From Pyronema omphalodes (Eukaryota > Ascomycota > Pezizomycetes > Pezizales > Pyronemataceae): DNA of 64,000 nucleotides. The notes beneath the pieces are model-generated. The model was not told the origin of the DNA. It worked only from the letters and a program-made list of their open reading frames with translations, and searched no databases. Positions 29,252 to 39,970 of the stretch are shown here, piece by piece (position 1 is the first letter of the stretch; the number at the start of each line of letters is the position of its first letter). Both the position numbers and the translations under genes were made by a program. The stretch is from the NCBI GenBank assembly GCA_024516155.1, contig JAJJXM010000102.1:1-64000 (forward strand), in the 5' to 3' direction.

Positions 29252-32200
29252 CTAATACTCAAAATCATCATCCACTCCTCCTTTCTTCATATTATTCATC
29301 ACCACATCCTGTTTCTTATACATCTCTGCAACCTGGCTCGAACTAGTTGCATCCTCCGCCTTCTTATCATCTCTCTCCCTAATGAACCTAGGGAATCTCA
29401 AACTAATACCTCTTCCTTTACCCTCAGTATCAGCCATTCCCCTGGCCGCCATGTACTTTGGAGACAACGACAAATCCGCCGTTTTAACCTCCCAAACAAT
29501 CTTTGGCTCAAACCAAACATCCGGCTGCTGCATATTTCCGGTAGCATGGAGATAGTAAGGCTTCGGTTTCTCAATTTCTAATTCCACCAGCTGTGCGTGT
29601 AGCTTCTGTAACATCTCCTCAGAGAATCCAGTACCAATATTGCAGATACTTTCAAAGTTCTGAGAACTGGGGTTATAGCAGGCCAACATGAATGCACCAT
29701 ATACCGAGGTACGTTTACCTTTTCCATGGTAACCACCAATGACAACAAGGTCCAAAGAGTCTCCGGCACCGGCGAGATAGTCTTTCTTTACCTTAAGCCA
29801 GTTTCGAGATCGCTTGGATGGCTCGTAGTAGGATTCGTTTGTGTCGAGCATCTTAACCATCAGTCCTTCGCAAGAGGCTTTGATGGATTCTTCAAGGAAG
29901 GATTGGATCGTTTCGAGTTCCTGACCATCGGTAGAAGTAGCGAATGCGAATTCTCCGGGGATCTCTTCAAAAGAGGTATACATAGCGTCCCTACGTGCGG
30001 ATAAGGTTTCCTGGACCATAGACTTGCCGTTGAGGAATAGGAGGTCGAAGCCGAAAACGCAGACCTTGACTTTAACTTCTTCTACCGTGACATCCTTCTT
30101 TTTTCTCGTCATCAACTGCTGGAAAGGTAGAACTCGCTTTTCTTCTCGGTCCCAGGCGACGGCTTCACAATCGAGTACGAAGGACTCAATACCAGGTTTG
30201 ACCCACTTATCCAGTGCAGCCAAAATATCGGGATACTTCGGTGACAGTTCCTCCGAGTTTCGGGAGAAGATTTTGGCAATTCCTTTCTTCGGGTCGATAG
30301 TCGGGAAAGCAATAGATGAGTTGGGGGCGACGTAATGAATCTGCACTCGCTCTCCATCGTATTTGTATTCGCAAGTAAATCTCTTTCCTTCGAATCGATC
30401 CAGAACTTCGGTAATGGCTTTGGTGGGTTTGGCCAACATAGGCTTTAGAGGGACTCCGGGTTGAAGCTTGCAGGCGTCCTTTAGCTTCATGATACCGCCT
30501 TTCATCATCGCCGGAATGATGATTTCGTAGTTTGGAAGCTCGGAGTAGACTTCCTTCAGGATACTTTCCGCCGCCTGCATAGCCTCCAACGAAGGAGTTT
30601 TCTTGCCTGCCTTTTCAGACTCATGTACGCACACCGCCTGAGACAACCCTACAATCACCGTCTTCTCCGCCAATCCCAACCTGAGCTTCCCCTCAAGCCC
30701 GCGGACAAGATACTTTGCCTCATCTCCCTGTGCCGCCGACAAAAGTTTCTTAATCCCCGCTACCTTCTTCGTCTGACCTCCAGTTCCCACCGTTGTTGCA
30801 ATATCCTTCAACCCCGCATGTACCGATTTTACTGTAAGTGGTTTAGGCTTAAACAGCGTCTGTTGCGTATTCCTACTCTTCATAGCAACCTCTCCCAGGT
30901 CACCGATTTGCCGATGGTCCTCTTTAATGCTGTTCATAGTTCTTCCGCACGACTCGCAGATTGCTTTCATCAACAAACTTTCTCCGATTCCCAGTTCTAC
31001 ACCCTCGTAGTCCGCAGCAAGGCGGTTAATCATAAGGTGAATGACTAGCAGCAGTTCATCAGGTGTTAACCTCAGCACTTGCCTCAAGAAAAGACTGGTA
31101 TGCGATAGCTTTTCCAAACGTTTCGTAGTAGCTTCAATCAAAGTGAAAGTTTTTGTCAAAGCCGCATAAGGAACTGGCTCGCCGGCTTTCCAGTCAGGGT
31201 AAGGGTGCTTAGTAGAAGTTAGTTTCTGCTGAACCTCTTTTCTTGCCTTAGCATTGATAGCTGGCTTTTCCGCATCCGATTCCTCAGCCCCTGAAACTTC
31301 CGATTCAGGCTCCTCCTTGGGCTCCTCAACAGTCATCTTTTTGACTGCAGTGGTGACGGCTTCTGTGTCTTTGGCTTTCTTTGCAGGGGACTTCGGGGTT
31401 TCCTTCTCCTTCTTAGAGGCGGCCTCTTTAACGGGCTTTTCGGCCTTTGTTTTAGTTGTAGTAGTAGTAGAAGATTTGCGGCCACGCTTTGTAACTGGTT
31501 CATCATCCTCTGCCTCGGATTTTGCCTTCTGCTCCTCCCTTAGTTCAGCAGAAGCACTGCGAGCACGTTTCTTCGCCGGCGCAGCCACAGGTTCCTTAGT
31601 AGGTGTGTTGCCAGAACGTGCTACAGGTGAGGAGCCAACTACTTCTTTGGCAGTCTTTGGTGGACGACCACGTCTCTTAGGCTTGATATCTTCTTCTTCA
31701 TCTTCCTCCATTGGCTCTTCTTTTGCGGCGGCTTTGGTGGCTTTTGGTGATGCAACGGCTAGGGTTCAGGTCAGACCAGGGCTCCACCTATTTTCAATAT
31801 CCAAGATCAGGGTTTCGATAGGGCATACCCTTCTTTTTCGCAGCCTTAGGGCTTGCCACCTTCACTTCAGCCTCTTCAGTACCTCCCATTATAGCATCCT
31901 CAGCATTCTCCTCCACATCCTTCATAACCACCTCCTTATCCTTGGCTGTCTCTGATGCTTCATCCTCGCTGCTGCTCAATACCTCACGCTGAGTGGTCTT
32001 TGATTTCCGAGTAGGTGCTTCCTCGACTGGGACTGGGGGTTTGGTATTTTTCGGAAGTTGGAAGAAAGCTCTACCAATTGTTAGCATATAGTAAGACAAC
32101 AGGGGTGAAATAATGAAATGAGGGGTCAATTGGCTGTATTCTACCTACCCGAGAGTACTCTGTCTCCCCGCGGTCTTGGGTGGAGGTTTCGCAGGATTTT

Positions 32201-32384
32201 TTTTCGGCGGCATATCGTAGTTCTCTGTTGTATCCTGAACCTTCTTCGTTCTATAACCTCTGATAGTGGTGTTATTCGGGATTGTGAAAGGCCGAGATGA
32301 AACGCAGGTGTAAACGCGTAAAGGAACTGCTCTGACGCGTGACAGAAGCAAGACGCGTTGTGGAGGGAGACGGGTCAAAAGCAT
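29252..32384 (-). CDS. CDC9: DNA ligase I (ATP-dependent replicative ligase, CDC9-type)
   Basis: It seals nicks between Okazaki fragments and in excision repair. Exons are 32384/32213-32149, 32070-31829 and 31758-29252, with introns of 78 and 70 bp (donors GTAGGT, GTATGC; branch TGCTAAC in intron 1). The nuclear form from the ATG at 32213 is 937 aa. Its N-terminus has a PCNA-binding box, QSTLGAFF, formed across intron 1. Next comes a long Lys/Glu-rich disordered region, then the ligase DNA-binding domain. The adenylation domain has EYKYDGER (nucleotidyl Lys about 568, codon 30362-30364), VLDCEAVAWD, EGLMVKML and WLKVKKDYL. The OB-fold closes the protein. An in-frame ATG at 32384 adds 57 residues that are Arg-rich and almost free of acidic residues (MLLTRLPPQRVLLLSRVRA...), a likely mitochondrial presequence. 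Yeast CDC9 also makes two isoforms from two starts. Function is near certain; dual start use is inferred. Confidence 0.96.
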
Positions 32385-32425
32385 GCTCCACTTGGGTTCA
32401 ATTGACAAGGGTCTTGACGCGTAAA
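32310..32425 (-). promoter_or_regulatory. ACGCGT (MCB-like) cluster upstream of DNA ligase
   Basis: GACGCG/ACGCGT words occur repeatedly just upstream of and around the upstream ATG (for example near 32315, 32334, 32351 and 32414). In budding and fission yeast, ACGCGT boxes drive G1/S transcription of replication genes, including CDC9. The sites are seen in the sequence; their use here is inferred. Confidence 0.5.
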
Positions 32426-35247
32426 GTCGAATGCGGGTGGACGTTGCGGCTTGGCGTGCCGGGTTATTGCCAAATGGAATGTGATATGTGATGTCGGCGA
32501 TCGCCTGGGAGTCGAAAGCTCCCCGTGAGCCGGATTGTTAAAGTGTATGGATAATGAGGTGGAGGTACTGGTTGACAGTGTATTCAGTCAAGTTCAAGGT
32601 ACCATATCTCCTACGCGTATAATCTAGCAAGGTAAGGTCTACAGCCTCCATATCCACGTCCTAGTCACTTGGACTCAGGTGCCTTACAACACAGATAACT
32701 TGAATTCAACTAAATTTTCAGATTATGCATGCGCCCATTTAGCTACGCAATAAATAATGCTGTATAGCCTCAACTTTGAATTAATTATGTCCATGTAGTT
32801 ATGAAAAGCTCAATGAACCTTTCAAAAACGAAATATGTAGCGTTTTGTGGTATAAGGAAAAAGTAGGAATATAATATTTCTTCGTTGATTCTTATGTATC
32901 CCCCGATTTACATCCCTCATCAGAAGAAAAACTTTCCTCGCCTGCTACAACCATTCAAAAAATTCCTTGCCAATTTTCTCATTCTTCAGAATTAGTACAT
33001 TCGCTTGATGTTGCGCGCACTCCATTCACTTAAGTGGTCGCTACATGGTTTGTATCAGATGCAGTATTCTTTGCTGGGCTTGCTGGATTTCCTGGACTTG
33101 TTGAAATTTAATAAATAGCTCCGGTCTTTCGACGCAGGTATGTTTTGATACTGCCAACGAGGCAGGGTCGCATTAATTCCAATTCGTTCCCACAACGGCC
33201 ATGGCCCGGGAAAGTTCTTAAAATTTTAGCTGCAATAGTGTAATCTACTGAGAGTACATTTACCTTCCAATCCACTATCTATCTAAAACCGTCTATTGAT
33301 AAAACTGGAAGGAAGAAAGAAATACTTCCATTGAAGCATTCTTGTACACTGGGATTAGTGGATCACGTGAATAAACTGCAACACGAGTCTTCACGTGAAT
33401 TCCCAAGCTTATGTAGCTTAAGAAGTTCTGCGCAAAGTGACTTTTAGTTAATTAAGTTAGCGCATCAAATATCCTGGCTGGGGAAGCTGCAAGCCTTTAA
33501 CGCAGTTACAAACTTGAAGATATGTAAAAACGTGTGTCCAAGTCAGGTCGGGAGAGGTTTTGCGTGTAGTAAGTACAAATTACGATAAAACGATATGGCT
33601 CTGATAATGAGAATGATAAAGATCTCAAAGCAATATAAATAGCGGACAGCCTTCTGCAAAGTTATTCGGGCGTTTTTGGCGCTGATTACCTTTTCCCGGA
33701 AAACTTTTGATTGCAACTTATTCCCGAAACTGCAAATAAGACGTCCATGACTCCATAGTAATGGGAGTATACCATCCTATGCACCTCGCGACGTACAAGG
33801 TAAATATTTCATTTCCCTTATCACCTGTACCGATAGACTCTCCATAACTGTTCCAGAATAATCAAACTCTCATAAATTTTTTTTCCCCTTTCAACGGGGC
33901 CTCTTGAAATGTTCTACCCTTCTTTCAAAAAAAGTTTTATGAATAACTGTATAGCATCTCCATTAAATTAAGCTCTTCAAATAGGCGTTTTTACCTGTGG
34001 TGCTGGTTTTAGTATCGATTGTTTTAAGATTTGATACATATAGAATACATAGGAAACAAAAATATCTTTTTTGTGTCGATTTGGTGATCTGTTATAGTTG
34101 GTGAATTTGGGGTATTCTTTCCACACTGTGTGTCTGTCTCTGTGTATCTATGTATCTATGTATTCATGTATTCATGTCTCTATGTCTCTGTGTATCTCTG
34201 TCTTTCTTTAACCCCCAACTAAAGATATACTGAAATCAAAGTATCAAAGTATCAAAGTATCAAAGTATCAAAGTATCAAAGTATCAAAGTATCAAAGTAC
34301 ATATCTAAGCCTCATAACACAGCCTTATGGTTCAGCCTTACAGTACAAATTTCAACCCATACTTCAAGCCATAATCCAACCCATGATCCAACCCATACTT
34401 CGACTTATAATTCAGCCTATAGTTCAACCTTATATCGACCTACTCAATCTTCAATCGCCGACCGGATCCCCGGACTCCGGAACTGCGGACTACGGACACC
34501 GAAGCGACGAAGAGTTACGAGTGGTAGAAGCATGGGAAACGGGGACGGGGGAACTTTTGCCCGTAGCATACGTAGCATACGTAGGGTATGTAGGCTATGC
34601 AGTGGAGGAGTTTCCGGAACTATTGGGATTTTTGGAAAAGTATGTAATACAATTTATAGGTAAATGATGCTATGTCTATATGTACCGCTACTGTGCTCTA
34701 TTCGATTCTAGCTAGTCGGTCGGGGATCAGAGGGTATGATACATAGTGTACATGTATAGATTCCCAAGGTTTATTCTTTAGGAAAAACAGTCGACGAGAA
34801 TTAAAATTGCCAGGTTTTTAGGTATGGTACAGTACGGTATATGAATTCCTTTCGACAAGGTTTATTGTACATAAAGATATGTACTGTATAGTGCAGCGTT
34901 GGCATTATCTGCAGCTTCGGTGTTTACTATGTAGGATACACCGGGCTTTCACGGCCCATATTCTCCGGGTTCGCAGGCGAGTTCGTACGTTGCTGCTCTG
35001 CCACAGGACTACACAGGGCTATGCAAGGCTACCGAAATCTTACATACTTACGAACAAACCCTCTATGATTCTTGTATCGAAAGAAATTCGGCGCCGATAG
35101 GATCCGATGGGAAGAAGGGGAGTGTTGAATACGAGCTCCCTGGAGATACTTACCACTTACTTCCATGGATAGGTAGCTTTGGACTTCAACTTGACACAAG
35201 CCTTACAGGGCAGGATGGAATCTAAATGCGGCGGCACTGGAGATGAA
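32409..35247. other. Intergenic region between ligase and agmatinase-family genes
   Basis: About 2.8 kb, mostly AT-rich, with no convincing coding frame. It holds the ligase promoter side (a run of gacgcgt/acgcgt words at about 32310-32430, resembling MCB cell-cycle boxes), tatct/atgtat microsatellite at about 34142-34200, and the 8-bp array below. An imperfect minisatellite of cccatacttcaa/ccataatccaa words follows at about 34355-34430. Confidence 0.7.
34235..34298. repeat. Eight tandem copies of an 8-bp unit (atcaaagt)
   Basis: A perfect 64-bp array of eight atcaaagt units. It is a simple microsatellite/minisatellite with no spacers and no gene nearby. Confidence 0.95.
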
Positions 35248-35254
35248 TATAAAG
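35248..35254 (+). promoter_or_regulatory. TATA box of the agmatinase-family gene
   Basis: TATAAAG, 76 bp upstream of the ATG at 35330 and followed by a pyrimidine-rich stretch (ctgtcttccctatcccccacc), a common fungal core-promoter layout. Confidence 0.55.
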
Positions 35255-35329
35255 ATCCTGTCTTCCCTATCCCCCACCTGAAAAATATCATCTCAACCTG
35301 AGAAGACATCGATACCACGATCAGCTATC

Positions 35330-36574
35330 ATGAAGCTTGCCATTCTGCTGTCCTCCCTGGTATTAGCAACCGCAGCTGTCTCGGCTCACCCCGATGGGCG
35401 GAATGAGGAGTGCGCTGTCTCTTCTGGATCCTGCGAGTCTTTCCAGTCCTCACAGTCTTTACAGTCCTTACAATCCCCACAGTACTCCCACCCAACCTAC
35501 CCCACCAACACAACCCTCCCCCCAGGATGGTGGAACTTCACCGTCCCCTACAGCGGCATCACGACCTTCGCACACTTACCCTACACCTTCTGTCTATCTC
35601 ACCCCTCGGAGACCTTTGACATCGGCATCATCGGCGCACCCTTCGACACGGGCACCTCCTATCGTCCTGGAGCACGTTTCGGACCCCGAGCTCTCCGCGC
35701 CGGATCTCAACGACAATTCCCAGCTGCGTCGTATAATGCGTTAACCGGTGTGAATCCTTATGCGTCTTGGGCTAAGATTGTTGATTGTGGGGATATTCCG
35801 TTGACGTCGTTTTCGTCCGAGTTGGCGTTGGTGCAGATGACGGTGGCGTTTGAGGAGATTATGAGGCGGAAGACACCAGCTCGAGGTGTAGGTACAGGTT
35901 CAGGGGCAGGTTCGGCTTCATCAGATCCAGATTCGCCGCTGCTGGTAACGTTGGGTGGGGACCATGGTGTTATTCTTGGTGCGTTGAGAGCCATACATAA
36001 AGTCCATGGACCAGTTGCGGTGTTGCATTTTGATGCGCATATTGATACCTGGAATCCGGAGTATTTTCCGGGGACGCCGTTTAATCATGGCACGATGTTG
36101 AATCTTGCTGGAAAGGAAGGGCTGATTTCGAATAATTCTAATGTGCATGCGGGGTTGAGAACGGCGTTGGTTGATATGGGGGATTACAGGGATGATACGA
36201 AGCAGGGGTGGATGAGGATTGGGAGTGAGGATATTGATGATCTTGGGGTTAAGGGGGTGGTGGAGAAGATTGTAAACAGGTTGAAGGGGAAGAAGGTGTA
36301 TTTGTCTTTTGATATTGATACACTTGATCCTGCGGTGGCGCCGGGTACGGGAACCCCAGAGGCCGGAGGCTGGACTATGAGGGAGGTTAAGAGGATTCTT
36401 AGGGCTGTTACTACGGCGGAGGATATCGAGTTAGTGGGAATGGATATTGTAGAGGTAGCACCGGCTTATGATAATCAAGGCGAGATTACGGCGTTGGCGG
36501 GGGCGCAGATTGTGTTTGAGGTGTTGAGTGGGTATGTCAAGAAGGGAGAACTGGCGGGCAAGAAGGCAGCTTGA
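35330..36574 (+). CDS. Secreted agmatinase-family ureohydrolase
   Basis: This is a binuclear-manganese hydrolase of the arginase/agmatinase superfamily, which releases urea from agmatine or a related guanidino compound. It is intronless, 414 aa. A signal peptide (MKLAILLSSLVLATAAVSA) is followed by a Ser/Gln repeat region (SQSLQSLQSPQ, about residues 40-52) and several N-glycosylation sequons (NTT, NFT, NNS, NVH region). Catalytic signatures are GGDHG (about 208), HFDAHIDTW (about 233-241) and SFDIDTLDPAVAPGTGTPE (about 326-345), so all the Mn-binding His/Asp positions are present. A short insertion rich in Gly/Ser/Pro (about 185-200) separates two core strands. The exact substrate is not readable from sequence; secreted fungal relatives are usually annotated agmatinase. 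Confidence 0.93.
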   Translation: MKLAILLSSLVLATAAVSAHPDGRNEECAVSSGSCESFQSSQSLQSLQSPQYSHPTYPTNTTLPPGWWNFTVPYSGITTFAHLPYTFCLSHPSETFDIGIIGAPFDTGTSYRPGARFGPRALRAGSQRQFPAASYNALTGVNPYASWAKIVDCGDIPLTSFSSELALVQMTVAFEEIMRRKTPARGVGTGSGAGSASSDPDSPLLVTLGGDHGVILGALRAIHKVHGPVAVLHFDAHIDTWNPEYFPGTPFNHGTMLNLAGKEGLISNNSNVHAGLRTALVDMGDYRDDTKQGWMRIGSEDIDDLGVKGVVEKIVNRLKGKKVYLSFDIDTLDPAVAPGTGTPEAGGWTMREVKRILRAVTTAEDIELVGMDIVEVAPAYDNQGEITALAGAQIVFEVLSGYVKKGELAGKKAA

Positions 36575-37590
36575 GAAATTCTCAGTGCATCCGGTGGTTC
36601 GGTTTAATGTCAGAAATATGATCTGATGAAGCATTTGTAACGCATTCCTCTATTCCTTTGCTGCGGTCCAATGTCGTGACAATTTGTAACTCCCGAGTGA
36701 TGGTTAACTGCCTAAAACCAGACCGAGTGACGGCTAACACAATTCGAGTGACGTGATGTGTAATGCCAACGTTTTTGTCGCGTCCAGACTCTAGATCCGG
36801 CAGGAGTTCTGGCCCCGTTTGCGGTCTGTCTTTGGGTTTTAGGTAATAGCTGCAGTAGGATTGTTTAGAGCTTTCAATCATTTTTTCGCAATGTTGTTTC
36901 TGGTGCATGTTCCTTCTTCTCATCGGCCGAGGGAGGCCGTTCTTATGATGCGTTGTTGTCTTGGAGACGCTGCTTTGTTGTCTTGGAATTGCTTGTTGCT
37001 GGCCATCGATTCTCGTAGCGTAGGCAGCATCAGCTCTACCCCTCCTGTCTCGTCGGCTGAGATGCGCGCGTGGTTGTGTCTCGGTCTGTCCTTCGTCGCG
37101 GATTCGTGCTGATGACTTGCGAGTTGCATCTTCATCTACCGGATGATGTTGTGATAAATTCCGTGTGCAGCTCATTCATCCAGCATCTGCTGCAGTATCG
37201 TATCGTCCATTCGTAAGCTGTTGTTGATATGATGTCGGAGAGTTCGGGAGCTGTTGGCTGTTAGCGTCGTCGCGCACCTTATCCGACTTTTCAGAATTCC
37301 CCTGTTGCCGTTTCGAGCGTAGGCTGAGATGACGGATGAGAAGGCCTGGCCGGCGACCCAAGCGAAAGCAAGCCCATATGTAACAGCTCCTTCGCATCGA
37401 GAGAGAAGAGCAAGACAAGACCGCATAAAACTCCACAACACAGCCCTTCAACTCGCTCATTCTATACGGAAAAATACAACCAAATTCATCAACTGTCTTC
37501 CTAGATGCCGGAGAGATAGAGATATCGCGAAATCTCCCCTATTCAGCCCAGATTCTCAGCTCTAAACTGTGCCACGAACAAGCTCCAACT
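36575..37590. other. Intergenic, no gene supported
   Basis: About 1 kb between the agmatinase-family gene and the MFS gene. Open frames here (for example 36582-37175 minus) have no recognisable domain and no start context. Treated as 3'/5' flanking DNA. Confidence 0.6.
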
Positions 37591-39970
37591 ATGCCAACCC
37601 ACGAACAAAAGCTACACATCGCGCGTGTGGTCAGCTTAATCGCCTCGACTCTCATCTCTCTAGCTGCAGGAACAAATGTTAGTGAAGCCATAGAGGCTAC
37701 AACAAAGGGGTGTACTTTTTGCTGATGCGTGTACCTCCACGAGTAGTATGTGTATTCTGCGTATGCACCCCAGTTAGCCGAGCGCCTGAATCTCTCGGCG
37801 ACGGAGAGTAACATGATAGTGGGTAATCCCCGGGAACAGAGTTACCAGTGTCGCGTGTCATGACTGACAAGAGTGTTGTAGGGTCTTTTCGGGAATCTCG
37901 GTTCGCGCAATTCACTTCTACCGTGTCTGTACTGTTGCTGATGTAAACTAGGAATGTATCTGACGGGTGCGCAATGTGGATAATCTACAGGAGATATACA
38001 TCTGACTGGATATAGGGATTCCTAGTGGGATGCTGGTAGACAGCCGAGGGCCCAGGTCATCATTGATCATTGCCGCAGTATCGCTTTTCCTCGGATACTT
38101 CCCAATGCACCTTGGTATGATTCACGGATATCGCGGGGACCATAAATGCTGACTGCTGTTTAGCAATGGTGAACGGAGAAGGATACCTCGGTGTTTGGTC
38201 GCTATGCTTTTTTGCTCTCTTGACGGGCATTGGGAGTTGCAGCGGATTCGGAGCAGCTCTAAAGATGGGTAAGTGCTTTCGGTCCGTCGTGTCTTGTCAT
38301 AGTACTGAATCGGATACAGCGGCTGTAAACTGGCCTAAGCACCGTGGTACAGCAACTGCCATTCCTCTCGCCGCATTCGGTCTCAGTGCCTTTGTTTTCT
38401 CCAGCTTATCGTCCTGGCTTTTCCCTGGAAACACCGAGTCTTTCCTTTTGGTTTTGGCTGTAGCTACTAGTAGTATTATTCTACTATTGTTTCCTTTCTG
38501 TCGCCAAGTACCCGTTTCCACTGGATATGGCTCTGTTCCCTCCAGCGACCCTGACGAGGATGGCCTCTACCGGACTAAATCTAATGAAAACCACTCTGGT
38601 CGATTCGATGATGATGAACCAGGTACGAGCACTCCGCGCCAAGATCCCCGTCACAGCCGGTCACCATCATCCCCAATTCCCAATGATGATCCCAGGCCAA
38701 GAAGCCCGGATGAGCGAACGTCGTTGTTTTCGAGGTCAAGCACCAATGAGGATTTATCAACGCGTGATAAGCTTGCGCAACGCACAGGAAGGGAGAGAAG
38801 AGACTCCTCAGGCGCTATTCTTGACGGTTGTAGTGACCCGGTTCATCGTTTAGATATTCGAGGGTGGGAGTTGATGAAAAGCATCGATTTCTGGTTATTA
38901 TTCGTAATGATTGGAGCTTTAACCGGTGTTGGTTTAATGACAATCAAGTAAGCATTCAATGGAGATCACATCTTACAAAGCATACTAATGATTTGATTAG
39001 CAATATTGGTCATAATGTAATATCACCACGTTCTATTAGCCCTCCTGGTAGCCCTCATAAGATTATAGGGCTACCATCTAGTAACCCCGTACTAATTTAG
39101 CAACAGGCTCAAGTATTATGGTCCGAATATGACCCGACAAAATCTCCCGAATTCGTTCAGAAGCGACAGGGCATGCACGTTTCCATCCTATCCATCGGTT
39201 CCTTCACTGGCCGAATGGTGTCGGGTAAGTACCGTTTTATTCATTGTCTCGGCCCATGTCCATCATTATATTTCCCCAGATCCCTACGCTCCTGAACCGA
39301 AACCCCACGTTTTACCTAACCTATTGAGCCACGTGCTTCATTCGGGATCACACTACTCGGGATACTCTCTCGGATCCCCAAGTTTCTATGAGATCCCTAC
39401 GATGCGCCTATACTAGACCCTATGCCCTGCATTTTTCCCAACGATTTACCAACCATGTATATCCCGCCCACTAACACATCTTCAGGCATCTCCTCCGACC
39501 TCCTCCTTCGTCTCTACAACCTCTCCCGTCTCTACCTAATCCTCTTTTCCTCTTTCCTCTTCTTCATCGCCGTCATCTTGGCAATCCTAATCACCTCCCC
39601 GCTGTACCTCTTCTGGGTCTCCTCCCTCAATGGTCTAGCATACGGAATGCTTTTCGGTGTTAGTCCCACGATTGTATCAGAAGCATTCGGAGTAAACGGA
39701 CTATCTACAAATTGGGGTGCGATGACTATTAGTTGTGTTATTGCTGGTAATATTTTGAATTTGTTGTATGGAAGGGTTTTTGATGGGAATTCGCAACTTG
39801 GTGAAGAGGGTAGAAAGGTTTGTTTAAAGGGTAATGGGTGTTATAGAGGTGCTTATTGGGGTGCTTTGGTGGTTACCCTGTTGGGCGCTGGGGTTGCGTT
39901 GGTGATGGTTGGTAGGATGAGGAGGCTACAGGAGCTCGGCAAAGTTGGGATCAGGAGGAGGAGCGTGTAA
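37591..39970 (+). CDS. MFS transporter, Mch1/nodulin-like type
   Basis: A 12-helix major facilitator of the fungal monocarboxylate-like/nodulin-like group, probably at the vacuolar or plasma membrane; substrate unknown. Inferred exons: 37591-37677, 37747-37822, 37952-37966, 38016-38114, 38164-38268, 38320-38947, 39001-39016, 39101-39224, 39486-39970. They sum to 1635 nt (544 aa). Joined motifs fit the family: GTN-YVYSAYAPQLAERLNLS, GMYLTG-IPSGMLVDSRGPR, FFALLTGIGSCSGFGAALK, NWPKHRGTATAIPLAAFGLSAF, GVGLMTI-NNIGHN-QQAQVLW, SILSIGSFTGRMVSG-ISSDLL and a last bundle with LNGLAYGMLFGVSPTIVSEAFG. A Ser/Pro/Asp-rich cytosolic loop lies at about residues 215-305. Relatives have a few extra residues (TAGNL-like) before GMY, so the exon 2/3 border is the least certain point. 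The 261-bp intron 39225-39485 is unusually long for this window. Confidence 0.85.

Noticed and set aside
34235..34298. CRISPR-like array
   Set aside because: Units are contiguous 8-mers without spacers in a eukaryotic genome.
36582..37175. 197-codon minus-strand frame, and overlapping frames to 37460
   Set aside because: Composition is basic and low in hydrophobics, with no domain, in the gap between two plus-strand genes.
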